Assembly (NCBI GenBank): GCA_028278025.1
Contig: JANQFE010000090.1
Coordinates: 1-46,132, forward strand
Source: Thermodesulfobacteriota bacterium
GTDB lineage: Bacteria; Desulfobacterota; WTBG01; CAIYCZ01; CAIRTM01
Direction: 5' to 3'
DNA length: 46,132 nucleotides
The notes under the pieces are model-generated. The model was not told where the DNA came from. It saw nothing but the letters and a program-made list of their open reading frames with translations, and made no database searches. The translations under genes were made by a program, and so were the position numbers. This document shows, piece by piece, positions 1 to 7,311 of the stretch. Numbering within the stretch: the first letter of the stretch is position 1; each line of letters starts with the position of its first letter.

Positions 1-25
1 CTAATTCAGGTGTCTTTGCTGCCAT
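1..25 (-). CDS. 5' end of an unidentified leftward gene (partial)
   Basis: Read leftward from 25, the sequence gives M-A-A-K-T-P-E-L before the window ends. The start is supported by a near-perfect Shine-Dalgarno AGGAGG at 34-39 (minus strand), 8 nt before the ATG, and by a good promoter at 149-176. Eight residues are too few to name a family. Only the existence of the gene is claimed. Confidence 0.7.
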
Positions 26-123
26 GTGCTTCTCCTCCTTATCTCAGACTGGTTTCTTGTTTAATGCTTCTGTGCCCTCAAATATTAAAAACCTCCTGCC
101 TGTATGCGGATTTTCCGACAAAC

Positions 124-176
124 TGCCAGGATCTGGCAAATAATAAATTTTATAAATTTCCTTTATTATTTGTCAA
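124..176 (-). promoter_or_regulatory. Sigma70-type promoter and palindrome for the left-edge gene
   Basis: On the minus strand TTGACA (176-171) is followed after 16 bp by TATAAA (154-149), close to consensus. Transcription should start near 142-140 and run about 115 nt to the ATG at 25. Just at the expected start lies the perfect inverted repeat TGCCAG-GAT-CTGGCA (124-138), which could be an operator or a leader hairpin. The rest of 26-335 is AT-rich and shows no gene. Its right part (about 280-325) has low-complexity GAC/AAC-rich sequence like other spacers here. Confidence 0.6.
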
Positions 177-335
177 TCAAAAACGTGTTTGTTTCATGTG
201 AACAGCAGCTTCTTTGGTATATTTAAATATTGCCGTTCAGGGAGTAAGTGTAGTATACAAATAGTGATGAACACTGAATAAACAAGCGCCTGACCACTGA
301 CAATATACAACCGACTATTAACAACTGACGGAAAA

Positions 336-1256
336 ATGATTCTCTACATCGGTGCTACCGGACATCTGGGAAAAGCTGCCGTACAAGAGCTTTGCAAAAG
401 GGGACATAAAGTCCGCTGTCTTGTTCGCGGGGGCGCTGACACATCACAACTCAAAAATCTCTCGACTGAGTTTGTATATGGTGATGCATGCACTAAAGAA
501 TCAATTAGAAAAGCAGTCGCCGGCACAGACACAGTTATGAGCAGCTTTGCGACAAATATCGCCAAGGATAGACGCACCACTCACCTGTGGCAAAACGACT
601 ATGAGGGCAACCTCGCAGTAATCAAACACGCCAAATCGGCCGGGGTTAAAAAATTTGTCTTTATCAGCTATTGGGGACTAGCTAAATTCGGTGATTTTGA
701 GCATGGTAAAATCAAAAAAATGGTTGAGGATTTGCTGGCGGTAAGCGGGCTTGATTATACTGTTTTACGGGTAACGAGTCTTGCAACCGATATGTCACTG
801 TTACTCGGCAATACCCTGCAAAAAAAAGGGCGTGCTCCGATTCTTATGAAACGGCATGAAAAAATCAGGCCCATACTGCTTGAAGATCTGGCTTGGTGCA
901 TGGCCGATTGTCTTACCAACCCAAAGGCCTCGCACAAGGTTATCGAGGTGGCGGGTGAAGAAGAGTATACGTTTATGGAATTCCAGGAGTTGTTTAGCCA
1001 GGCATTAGGGAAAAAGGTTCGTTTTATTTTTATCCCTTTACCTTTAGCGAATTTCATTGCGGGATGCATAGATTTTGTGACCAGGAATCAGTATAATGCC
1101 AGAGGCTTAGTATCTGCATTCACCGGCGGCAGCACCTGTGACATCACGCAGATGCAGCAAATATTCAGGCTACAACAGGGCAGTTTTGCACAACATCTGA
1201 AAGACTATTTTACAACAGGACATATAGTTTTCCAGGAACCCCGGAGCTTATCATGA
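336..1256 (+). CDS. NAD(P)-binding atypical short-chain dehydrogenase / NmrA-like epimerase
   Basis: This 306-aa protein opens directly with a Rossmann beta strand and the dinucleotide motif G-A-T-G-H-L-G (residues 7-13). This is followed by an Arg-rich segment (R-C-L-V-R, about 27-31) typical of NADP-binding NmrA/SDR-a5 proteins. Length and layout fit that family, whose members act as NAD(P)H-linked reductases, sugar-nucleotide epimerases or redox sensors. No classical catalytic YxxxK is obvious, so an enzyme role is uncertain. The start at 336 is the only ATG that keeps the Rossmann strand intact; the Shine-Dalgarno is weak (GACGGAAAA). The stop overlaps the next start by 4 nt (ATGA), so the two genes are translationally coupled. 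The cupin partner suggests a sugar or polysaccharide modification role, which is inference. Confidence 0.75.
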   Translation: MILYIGATGHLGKAAVQELCKRGHKVRCLVRGGADTSQLKNLSTEFVYGDACTKESIRKAVAGTDTVMSSFATNIAKDRRTTHLWQNDYEGNLAVIKHAKSAGVKKFVFISYWGLAKFGDFEHGKIKKMVEDLLAVSGLDYTVLRVTSLATDMSLLLGNTLQKKGRAPILMKRHEKIRPILLEDLAWCMADCLTNPKASHKVIEVAGEEEYTFMEFQELFSQALGKKVRFIFIPLPLANFIAGCIDFVTRNQYNARGLVSAFTGGSTCDITQMQQIFRLQQGSFAQHLKDYFTTGHIVFQEPRSLS

Positions 1257-1663
1257 AAGAAGTTGAGGTAATTGACTGCATACAGCACGAAGACGAGCGA
1301 GGATGGGTGGCCTGGCCCGTTATTTCGCATCTGTTGGTACAGGGCAAAATCTCAGACCTGCATGTACCGTCCATGAAACCGGGTGCAGTACGAGGCAACC
1401 ACTACCATCAACATACCAATGAGTATGCCTTTGTTTTGTCCGGTCCCTGTCGGGCTCTTTTTTACAACAATACTACTGGTGAGCAATGGGAGTTTGTGGT
1501 TACACAACATAAACCAAAACTTTTTAAGATACATCCCAACGTAACTCATGCTTTTAAAAATGAGTCTAATCAGGATATCTTCCTCGTGTGTTACAATGAA
1601 TCACTGCAAGAACGCAGCGACACTGATACACTGCGACGTGTGATACTGGATGCTGGACGTTAG
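1253..1663 (+). CDS. Cupin-fold protein, CapF C-terminal / WxcM-like
   Basis: This 136-aa single-domain cupin carries the metal-binding signature G-N-H-Y-H-x5-E (about residues 47-56). A second half contains H-P-N-V-T-H-A-F, the usual second cupin motif. The wording of the first motif resembles the cupin half of CapF-type capsule enzymes and WxcM-like sugar isomerases, whose NAD-binding half is a separate N-terminal domain. Here an NAD(P)-binding protein is the directly coupled upstream gene (4-nt ATGA overlap), so the pair may be a split version of that arrangement. The substrate cannot be read from sequence. No capsule genes are visible on either side. Confidence 0.7.
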   Translation: MKEVEVIDCIQHEDERGWVAWPVISHLLVQGKISDLHVPSMKPGAVRGNHYHQHTNEYAFVLSGPCRALFYNNTTGEQWEFVVTQHKPKLFKIHPNVTHAFKNESNQDIFLVCYNESLQERSDTDTLRRVILDAGR

Positions 1664-2007
1664 CTGTTGGTTGCTTATTGCCGGATATTTGTTGTTAGTA
1701 GTTAGTTGTCCGTTGGGAAAAATATTACTGACAGTGATTTGTAGTTTTCAAGCGGACAGGTCGTCCGCTTGAAATGTCAGCTTGTCCTGAGTTCATCGAA
1801 GGACGCTAGTCGGCGTCAGTCTGCTCTGAAAATAGTCGTCCGAAGGTGCTTATATACTATCAAAAATTGAACACATTTTCATGGTTTCAGGGTGATGTAC
1901 CGCATCATGTGGACTGCGGTTAATAAATGACTTTTTGTTACAACTGCAAAACAGACACTAACAGCATTACGAATAGATTAATTAGCAACAAGTCCGTTAA
2001 AAAAAAC
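1664..2007. other. Gene-free spacer with low-complexity repeats and REP-like hairpins
   Basis: No credible ORF is present. At 1664-1722 there is degenerate GTTAGTTGTTGG-type low-complexity sequence. At 1746-1774 a perfect 12-bp inverted repeat (TTTCAAGCGGAC) has a 5-nt loop. At 1784-1804 GTCCT...AGGAC forms the imperfect hairpin GTCCTGAGTTCATCGAAGGAC minus its last base, a kind of dispersed extragenic palindrome common in bacterial genomes. A smaller hairpin ACCGCA...TGCGGT lies at 1899-1920. These look like REP-type extragenic repeats rather than a terminator, as no T-run follows them. Confidence 0.55.
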
Positions 2008-2038
2008 TTGACTCATGTGTTAAGTTTCAGACTATAAT
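2008..2038 (+). promoter_or_regulatory. Putative promoter of trxA
   Basis: A perfect -10 box TATAAT (2033-2038) is preceded by a -35-like TTGACT (2008-2013). The 19-bp spacing is longer than ideal, so strength is uncertain. The thioredoxin ATG lies 70 nt downstream. Confidence 0.5.
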
Positions 2039-2108
2039 TGACGGCAACTTTAAGAAGTGTTTGCATACAATAAAACCCACGAAACATGTAGTGATGAGGA
2101 GAACAACA

Positions 2109-2435
2109 ATGGCTGATGAAATTACATTAACCGAAGATAATTTTGAACAGGAGGTCTTACAAGCAGACCTGCCCGTACTGGTTGATTTTTGGGCTGAGTG
2201 GTGTGGGCCGTGCCGTAGCCTTGCACCTACCATTGAAGAATTAGCACAGGAATATGCGGGTCGCGCCAAAGTCTGTAAGCTCAATGTTGATCAGAATCCT
2301 GCCATTGCAGAAAAATATGGCATCCGCGGGATACCGACACTCATACTTTTTAGCAGCGGACAAGTCGGTGAGCAAATAGTGGGTGTACAGCCCAAAGAGA
2401 AAATAAAAGCAATGATTGACAAAAATCTCGCCTAA
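2109..2435 (+). CDS. trxA: Thioredoxin
   Basis: This 108-aa thioredoxin is of normal family length. The redox-active W-C-G-P-C is at residues 31-35 and the conserved cis-proline lies in G-I-P-T (Pro76). It reduces cytoplasmic disulfides using electrons from thioredoxin reductase, which is not in this window. The reading frame is open upstream to 2061, but the start at 2109 is chosen because the usual M-A-D-E-I begins there and GAGGAG sits at 2096-2101, 7 nt before the ATG. It has its own promoter and a long hairpin terminator, so it is probably monocistronic. Confidence 0.95.
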   Translation: MADEITLTEDNFEQEVLQADLPVLVDFWAEWCGPCRSLAPTIEELAQEYAGRAKVCKLNVDQNPAIAEKYGIRGIPTLILFSSGQVGEQIVGVQPKEKIKAMIDKNLA

Positions 2436-2467
2436 AAGCACTGCCGAGGAGCATAAACGAATACTGT

Positions 2468-2534
2468 AACCAAGAGGCTCAACCTGAAAAGAAAACAGTT
2501 GTGCTTCTTCACGTTAAGCCTCTTGGTTTTTTTA
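2468..2534 (+). terminator. Intrinsic terminator after trxA
   Basis: A 12-bp perfect outer stem (AACCAAGAGGCT at 2468-2479 with AGCCTCTTGGTT at 2517-2528) is followed by a run of seven T. The 37-nt interior can pair further (AACCTGAA with TTCACGTT, one mismatch), giving a long interrupted hairpin. Confidence 0.8.
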
Positions 2535-2551
2535 GCTTTTCTTAATACTTT

Positions 2552-3541
2552 CTACCCCCCTATTGCCGACATGCCCCTGGAACATTTTTTAAAGGACGGT
2601 TCAGACATCTTATGCCCCCTAGGTTTGTCCAGTATTGCCTGAGTGATTACCTTCTGTAGTTTCGCGTCTGTAAGACCCTGCCTAATCAGGGTCTTAAGGT
2701 CGGTTTCTTCATCAGAGAAAAGACACGTTCGCAGTTTGCCGTCTGCTGTAAGTCGCAAACGATTGCACGATGAGCAGAAATGGTTGCTCAAAGCAGAAAT
2801 AAAACCAAGTTTACCCTGAGCACCTTTGAGCTGGAAAACCGTTGCCGGGCCTGAGTTGTTATCCGTAGCAAGTGGAATCAACTTGCCCATTTTCTGTATC
2901 TCCTGCTGGACTGCGCTGTTTGGAATAAAATAATTCCGGTCCCATGAGGTTTTTTTATCTACAGGCATAAATTCAATAAACCTGATATGTGCCGGTCTGT
3001 CAACACTGAGCTGCGCAAATGAACGTATTTCGTCGTCGTTGACACCGCGCATGGCCACAACATTTATCTTAATCGGGTTAAACCCCATTGCATGGGCCTT
3101 ACGGATACCTCTCAGTACGGCCTTCAGATTTCCGCCGCGCGTTATTTTTTTGTATTTTACGGGATCAAGACTATCCAGACTGATATTAATCCTTGTAACC
3201 CCTGCTTCGCGCAATACCGGGGCAACAGACTCAAGCAGTATGCCGTTTGTCGTAAGGCTGAGATCAGTGATGCCGGGAATGCCGTATAACTCACGAATAA
3301 AATCAACAATACCCTTTCTGATCAGCGGCTCACCTCCGGTAATTCTGATTTTAGAAACACCTTTTGCAGCAACAATCCTGGTAATCCTCAAAATTTCCTC
3401 GTACCTGAGAATATCATCATGGCCAAGAAGAGATACTCCTTCCTTGGGCATGCAGTACATACAGCGCAGATTACAGCGATCAGTCACGGAGATACGCAGA
3501 TAGTTAATATGCCGTTTATAGTTATCAATGAATTTATGCAT
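2552..3541 (-). CDS. moaA: GTP 3',8-cyclase MoaA (radical SAM)
   Basis: This is a radical SAM enzyme of 329 aa from the ATG at 3541. It converts GTP to 3',8-cyclo-GTP, the first step of molybdenum/tungsten cofactor synthesis. The N-terminal 4Fe-4S motif C-N-L-R-C-M-Y-C lies at residues 23-30. T-G-G-E-P-L for SAM binding follows. The second cluster motif C-S-S-C-N-R-L-R-L-T-A-D-G-K-L-R-T-C is near the C terminus. The protein ends in the typical S-A-I-G-G tail with the functional double glycine. A GTG at 3562 in frame is an alternative start; neither start has a clear Shine-Dalgarno. It sits directly behind a Moco-type riboswitch and terminator, and no other moa/moe gene is in the window. Confidence 0.95.
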   Translation of the reverse strand: MHKFIDNYKRHINYLRISVTDRCNLRCMYCMPKEGVSLLGHDDILRYEEILRITRIVAAKGVSKIRITGGEPLIRKGIVDFIRELYGIPGITDLSLTTNGILLESVAPVLREAGVTRINISLDSLDPVKYKKITRGGNLKAVLRGIRKAHAMGFNPIKINVVAMRGVNDDEIRSFAQLSVDRPAHIRFIEFMPVDKKTSWDRNYFIPNSAVQQEIQKMGKLIPLATDNNSGPATVFQLKGAQGKLGFISALSNHFCSSCNRLRLTADGKLRTCLFSDEETDLKTLIRQGLTDAKLQKVITQAILDKPRGHKMSEPSFKKCSRGMSAIGG

Positions 3542-3570
3542 ATGCTGCTGTTTAAAAAACACCCATAATA

Positions 3571-3610
3571 AAAAACCCGGTCCCCCCCGCTGTTAGTGAG
3601 GAAACCGGGT
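3571..3610 (-). terminator. Riboswitch expression platform: intrinsic terminator upstream of moaA
   Basis: On the minus strand ACCCGGT (3610-3604) pairs with ACCGGGT (3581-3575), followed by TTTTTT. It ends about 30 nt before the moaA ATG. A small hairpin CATAG-AAC-CTATG (3623-3611) separates it from the aptamer. Its position fits transcriptional attenuation of moaA. Confidence 0.8.
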
Positions 3611-3626
3611 CATAGGTTCTATGACT

Positions 3627-3731
3627 GTCTCCTTTCCAAAGCAGGGAGGTTTTTCTGTTTCCAGTAAAACCCTTTCGGTTATATACCCATGGAGATAGCG
3701 CTGATTTCTTTAGGATATACAACTCGGAGAC
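3627..3731 (-). ncRNA. Moco RNA motif (molybdenum/tungsten cofactor riboswitch aptamer)
   Basis: Read on the minus strand, the element is closed by P1 GTCTCC (3731-3726) with GGAGAC (3632-3627). Inside are an AACC-GAAA-GGGTT hairpin with a GNRA tetraloop and a CTG-GAAA-CAG hairpin. A CCTAAA / ATGG pair resembles an 11-nt tetraloop receptor. The segment A-A-C-C-T-C-C-C lies shortly before the 3' P1 strand. As I recall it, these are the hallmarks of the Moco motif, which is known to sit upstream of moa genes. The downstream gene is moaA and a terminator follows. A covariance-model search with RF01055 was not possible here. Confidence 0.82.
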
Positions 3732-3740
3732 TACCTTTTT

Positions 3741-3769
3741 AACATACTGTGATAAGCCTTTTTTGTCAA
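3741..3769 (-). promoter_or_regulatory. Promoter of the moaA leader
   Basis: TTGACA (3769-3764) and TATGTT (3746-3741) are separated by exactly 17 bp on the minus strand. Transcription would begin just upstream of the aptamer P1 stem, as expected for a riboswitch leader. Confidence 0.7.
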
Positions 3770-3821
3770 GCTTATTCACCGCATAACACCCCTGCCTGCG
3801 CGGCTGCCGGTGATTATTAAC

Positions 3822-3851
3822 TTGACTTTTTTACGCTAAAAAATATATATT
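3822..3851 (+). promoter_or_regulatory. Putative promoter of the thiolase gene
   Basis: TTGACT (3822-3827) is followed by TATATA at 3844 (16-bp spacer) or TATATT at 3846 (18-bp spacer). The leader then contains the hairpin GATACCCCC...GGGGAGTATC (3906-3937, one bulge) before the AGGAGG ribosome site at 3954-3959. That hairpin has no T-run after it, so it is more likely a stability or leader structure than a terminator. Confidence 0.6.
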
Positions 3852-3968
3852 TTTTGATCGGAATCGAGCTGCATGTATCTAAAACAATAAAAAATTAATT
3901 ATCATGATACCCCCTCAGTTCTGCTGCGGGGAGTATCCTTATATTAATTTGTTAGGAGGAAACCAAGG

Positions 3969-5147
3969 ATGAAGAATGCTGTTATTGTAAGCGCTGTGAG
4001 AACACCGGTTGGAAAATTCGGAGGAACCCTTAAAGATATCCCGGCCTACGAGCTTGGTAGTATCGCTATTAAAGAAGCCCTCAACAGAGCCGCTATCAAA
4101 CCTGAACAGGTAGATGAAGTCATTTTCGGAAATGTATTAACTACGGCACAGGGACAAAATCCCGCCCGTCAGGCATCAATGGGAGCAGGACTTCCTAAGG
4201 AAGTCCCGGCTTTTACGATTAATAAAGTCTGTGCATCCGGCCTTAAATCCGTTGCTCTTGCAGCTCAAAGCATTAAGGCCGAGGACAATGAAATTGTTGT
4301 GGCCGGTGGTCAAGAGAATATGAGCTGGGCACCTTACGCCGTGCCGGGCGCCCGCTGGGGTAGCCGCATGGGTAATGCCACCCTGCTTGACTGCATGATT
4401 AATGACGGGTTATGGGAAAAGTTCAATGATTATCATATGGGCATAACTGCCGAAAATATTGCAGAAAAATATAGCATCTCGCGTGAAGAACAGGATCGTT
4501 TTGCTGCAGAAAGTGAAAACAAGGCCGAAAAAGCAATCCAATCTGGAATTTTTAAAGAAGAGATTGTTCCTGTCCAGGTCCCCCAGAGAAAGGGCGATCC
4601 GAAAATCTTTGATACTGATGAATTCCCCAATTTTGGCACCACACCTGAAAAGCTGGGTAAACTGCGTCCTGCATTTAAAAAAGACGGGACGATAACTGCC
4701 GGTAACGCATCAGGCATAAATGACAGTGCTGCTGCTTTAGTGGTAATGTCGGAGGACAAGGCTAAAGAGCTCGGCAAAGCCCCAATGGGTACTGTCATCT
4801 CATATGCCTCAGGGGGTGTTGATCCTGCATTTATGGGAATGGGCCCTATCCCGGCTGTAAAAAAAGCACTTGAAAAGGTCGGCCTTGCAGTTGGTGATAT
4901 TGATTACTGGGAACTGAACGAAGCGTTTGCTTCTCAGGCTATTTGCTGCATCAAAGATCTGGGCATAGATCCATCAAAGGTGAATCATCATGGCGGTGCA
5001 ATCTCAATCGGCCATCCTATCGGAGCAAGCGGTGCCCGTATACTGGTAACCATGCTCTATGAAATGAAGAGGATAGATGCAAAACTTGGCGTTGCATCCC
5101 TGTGCATCGGTGGTGGTATGGGGCATGCCCTTATAGTACAACGTTAG
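3969..5147 (+). CDS. Acetyl-CoA C-acetyltransferase (thiolase)
   Basis: This 392-aa enzyme has the standard thiolase length. It catalyses reversible condensation of two acetyl-CoA to acetoacetyl-CoA, or thiolysis of 3-ketoacyl-CoA. All catalytic residues are in place: acylated Cys88 in K-V-C-A-S-G, His349 in G-H-P-I-G-A-S-G, and Cys379 in C-I-G-G-G-M-G. The N-E-A-F-A motif is also present. A strong ribosome site AGGAGG (3954-3959) fixes the start. It stands alone with its own promoter and a downstream hairpin, with no fatty-acid or PHB genes beside it, so the direction of the reaction in the cell cannot be inferred. Confidence 0.95.
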   Translation: MKNAVIVSAVRTPVGKFGGTLKDIPAYELGSIAIKEALNRAAIKPEQVDEVIFGNVLTTAQGQNPARQASMGAGLPKEVPAFTINKVCASGLKSVALAAQSIKAEDNEIVVAGGQENMSWAPYAVPGARWGSRMGNATLLDCMINDGLWEKFNDYHMGITAENIAEKYSISREEQDRFAAESENKAEKAIQSGIFKEEIVPVQVPQRKGDPKIFDTDEFPNFGTTPEKLGKLRPAFKKDGTITAGNASGINDSAAALVVMSEDKAKELGKAPMGTVISYASGGVDPAFMGMGPIPAVKKALEKVGLAVGDIDYWELNEAFASQAICCIKDLGIDPSKVNHHGGAISIGHPIGASGARILVTMLYEMKRIDAKLGVASLCIGGGMGHALIVQR

Positions 5148-5162
5148 TTTCTCTGCCGTATT

Positions 5163-5199
5163 ATGGGAACCCCTGTATAGATTTTGCAGGGTTTCCCAT
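5163..5199 (+). terminator. Hairpin after thiolase, possible terminator
   Basis: ATGGGAACCCCTG (5163-5175) pairs with CAGGGTTTCCCAT (5187-5199), 12 of 13 pairs, with an 11-nt loop. No T-run follows, so termination would be weak or factor-assisted. A second hairpin GCATAGC...GCTATGC lies at 5272-5293. Confidence 0.45.
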
Positions 5200-5373
5200 T
5201 ACCGATAGAGCGTACGTTCATGCATGCAGAGAGGCAACCAGGTTTATACAATGGCTCCGGCGTAACATGCAGCATAGCCTTAGCAAGCTATGCCGGCTAA
5301 CCATACAGCTAAATACATGAATGTATAGAGCTGCCTTATAAACTCAATATACTTTCTGTTGGGTGCCTAACAG

Positions 5374-5997
5374 ATGACACAGAATTTTATAATCGGCTAT
5401 TTCATCAAAGGCGGCTTTTTCATGGTACCTATCCTGCTGTGTTCAATTCTCTCTCTCGCAATTTTCCTGGAAAGGCTGTGGGTACTGCGCAAAAAAAGAG
5501 TTATCCCCTCAGAATTTATTGTACAGGTTGAACACCTGTTGCGCGCCGAGAAAATTTCTTATGCCATTGAGCTCTGCAAACAGTCTGATTGTCCAATTTC
5601 CCGCATTCTTCTCAACGGCATAAAGAATTTTGGCAGAAGAAGAGAAGACATAAAAGTAATTATTGAAGAGGTTGGAAAACGAGAAGCAGCTTACCTTGAT
5701 AAATATGTTGAAAATCTTTCAACAATTGCAAGTGTCAGTACATTGCTCGGCCTGCTTGGAACTATTGCCGGTATGATTAAAGTTTTTGGTGTCATATCTG
5801 TTCAAAAAGTGGCTAATCCCACGATGCTGGCGGGTGGTATTTCTGAGGCCCTCTACACCACCTGCGCCGGACTCAGCGTTGCAATTCCTACTCTTATTTT
5901 TTATCGCTATCTTACAGGCAAATCCGATACCCTTATTTTAGAGATGGAAGAGTACTGTCTGAGAATGGTGGAGCTCATTAAGGAGCGGCAGCGCTAG
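5374..5997 (+). CDS. MotA/TolQ/ExbB-family proton channel protein
   Basis: This 207-aa inner-membrane protein has the three-helix ExbB/TolQ layout: TM1 at about 10-33, a long cytoplasmic stretch, TM2 around the G-L-L-G-T-I-A-G-M-I motif (about 125-140) and TM3 around A-L-Y-T-T-C-A-G-L-S-V-A-I-P (about 155-178). The Gly- and Thr-rich TM2/TM3 residues are those lining the proton pathway. With the ExbD-like protein downstream it should form a proton-motive-force-driven energiser for an outer-membrane process. No TonB, TolA or TolB is in the window, so ExbB cannot be told from TolQ. The TAG stop (5995-5997) lies in the terminal repeat of the 194-bp element that follows. Confidence 0.9.
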   Translation: MTQNFIIGYFIKGGFFMVPILLCSILSLAIFLERLWVLRKKRVIPSEFIVQVEHLLRAEKISYAIELCKQSDCPISRILLNGIKNFGRRREDIKVIIEEVGKREAAYLDKYVENLSTIASVSTLLGLLGTIAGMIKVFGVISVQKVANPTMLAGGISEALYTTCAGLSVAIPTLIFYRYLTGKSDTLILEMEEYCLRMVELIKERQR

Positions 5998-6188
5998 AGC
6001 ATTTTCTTTTTTTCTATAGCCCGTGCGCACTGCAACGGCTGCTGTGGTAAGAGCAGCTGTGGCAGTGCGAGCGATGGACGATATAGTAACTTCCGGATAT
6101 CCCAGCGAGCATATAGCCGCAGGCGGTCGAACCGCATCAGCCGTTGCAGCCCCAGCTGTGAGGCTACGCTTTTTTGCAAAATGCTCTA
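5995..6188. mobile_element. 194-bp TA-flanked inverted-repeat element (MITE-like) between the exbB- and exbD-like genes
   Basis: The ends TAGAGCATTTT (5995-6005) and AAAATGCTCTA (6178-6188) are perfect 11-bp inverted repeats. If TA is taken as a target duplication, the ends are GAGCATTTT. Inside, a 19-bp arm at 6030-6048 pairs with 6131-6149 at 17 of 19 positions, and CGCACTGC (6026-6033) pairs with GCAGTGCG (6062-6069). The interior is GC-rich compared with its neighbours and has no credible gene. This is the architecture of a miniature inverted-repeat element of the TA-target type. A structured RNA is the alternative. Confidence 0.55.
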
Positions 6189-6213
6189 AGAATGTACTAT
6201 CACCCACATTACC

Positions 6214-6624
6214 ATGGAATTCAGACAGAAGAGAAAAAGAGATATTCGCATCGACATTACACCGATTGTAGATACCGTATTCAATCTTCTCATTTTTTTT
6301 GCGCTCTCCCTGAATTTCACCTTCAACTCTTCAATTGATCTTAACCTGCCCACAGCATCATCGGTACAATCTACAGGCACAAAACAACAGGAAACAATTC
6401 AAATCACACACGCTGGAAAAATTTTCTTTAAACAATCACTGGTCGATAAAGATACTTTAACCGATTTGCTGAAGCAACTGAAATCAAAAAATCCGGCCTG
6501 CACAATTATTATTCAGGCCGATGAAGCAGTTACTCACGGCACGGTTGTCTCCATAATGGACAGATGCAAACAGGCGGGCTTTGCCAAAATTTCAATAGCT
6601 GCACACCTCAAAGATAGTCCCTGA
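6214..6624 (+). CDS. ExbD/TolR-family protein
   Basis: This 136-aa protein has the ExbD/TolR plan: a short basic N terminus, one TM helix (about 16-36) beginning D-I-T-P-I-V-D-T-V-F-N-L-L, and a periplasmic domain. Asp20 in P-I-V-D is the conserved membrane aspartate that carries protons through the ExbB/ExbD or TolQ/TolR channel. The length matches the family. No good ribosome site precedes the ATG at 6214, and the gene lies 216 bp beyond the exbB-like stop because of the inserted element. It may therefore rely on read-through from upstream. Confidence 0.88.
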   Translation: MEFRQKRKRDIRIDITPIVDTVFNLLIFFALSLNFTFNSSIDLNLPTASSVQSTGTKQQETIQITHAGKIFFKQSLVDKDTLTDLLKQLKSKNPACTIIIQADEAVTHGTVVSIMDRCKQAGFAKISIAAHLKDSP

Positions 6625-6969
6625 TACCTAACCTGGACATTTCTTTAAAAACCACCCTGCTACTCATCCGATGCTGGCACATGATCGTCACTGCCGTGCA
6701 GTACCGGCAGGTTGTAACGTCATGCTATAAAGTCATTAAAAAAACTTAAATAAATAGTTCACTTCTGTCGAATATTCTAAACAACCAACGAGTCAAATTT
6801 TTTTCAGGGAGCCTTTGCCGTTACAGGATGGACAGCTTGGAGGTATCAAACTTTTAAAAGTATAAATATGAATTTTGCAGTATATTTTGTGAACTATTTA
6901 ACAAAATATAGCCTTATAATACATAAAAATAGCATAATTTGAAAATAAAGCTTATCTAAGATTCTGCTC
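6625..6969. other. Intergenic region, no gene seen
   Basis: This 345-bp spacer is AT-rich at its right end. A small hairpin CTGCCG...CCGGCAG is at about 6693-6712. A perfect -10 box TATAAT is at 6915-6920, 50 bp before the FtsB-like gene, but no matching -35 lies at 16-18 bp, so a promoter there is only possible. I see no RNA gene. Confidence 0.5.
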
Positions 6970-7266
6970 ATGCCGATGAAAAAAGTCGTAGTAACAATAG
7001 TATTCTTTTTAATATTAATTATAACAATTGTTGTAATGATTTTTGGCCCGCGCGGCCTCATTCATCTTAGAGGACTTCAAAAGGAACTTGCAGATCTAAC
7101 GCACCACAATAGTGAATTGCAAAAAGAAAATGAGGTCTTGCGAAGCGAAGTTGAGCTTTTAAAACATAATTTACTCTACATAGAAGAATTAGCCCGTAAA
7201 GAGCTCGGCCTTATGAAAGAGGACGAGCTTTTATACCATTTAAAAGAAGAAAAAAAGCAAAAATAG
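6970..7266 (+). CDS. FtsB/DivIC-like septum formation initiator protein
   Basis: This 98-aa protein has one N-terminal TM helix (about 6-25), a Leu-heptad coiled coil (about 32-70) and the A-R-K-E-L-G-L segment at 76-82. That last segment matches the typical FtsB/DivIC ending (x-R-E-x-L-G-x). FtsB-type proteins bridge FtsL and FtsQ in the divisome from the periplasmic side. An in-frame ATG at 6976 (M-K-K) is an alternative start; neither has a clear ribosome site. It lies 45 bp before pilM in the same direction, so it may be transcribed with the pilus genes. That is an unusual place for a division protein. Confidence 0.72.
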   Translation: MPMKKVVVTIVFFLILIITIVVMIFGPRGLIHLRGLQKELADLTHHNSELQKENEVLRSEVELLKHNLLYIEELARKELGLMKEDELLYHLKEEKKQK

Positions 7267-7311
7267 ATAATGTTTTGATTATTCTATTTAATATATTTTA
7301 TAGGTATTTAT

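Noticed and set aside
10..201. Rightward 63-codon open frame at the left edge
   Set aside because: It crosses the promoter and ribosome site of the leftward gene, has no ribosome site of its own and no protein-like composition.
2061..2108. Upstream extension of trxA
   Set aside because: It adds 16 residues not found in thioredoxins, and the ribosome site is in front of 2109.
3552..3779. 75-codon leftward frame across the moaA leader
   Set aside because: It lies over the riboswitch aptamer and terminator, which explain the sequence better.
6023..6271. Open frame through the 194-bp element
   Set aside because: It is Ala/Arg-rich because of the palindromic GC-rich repeats, overlaps the exbD-like start and lacks a ribosome site.
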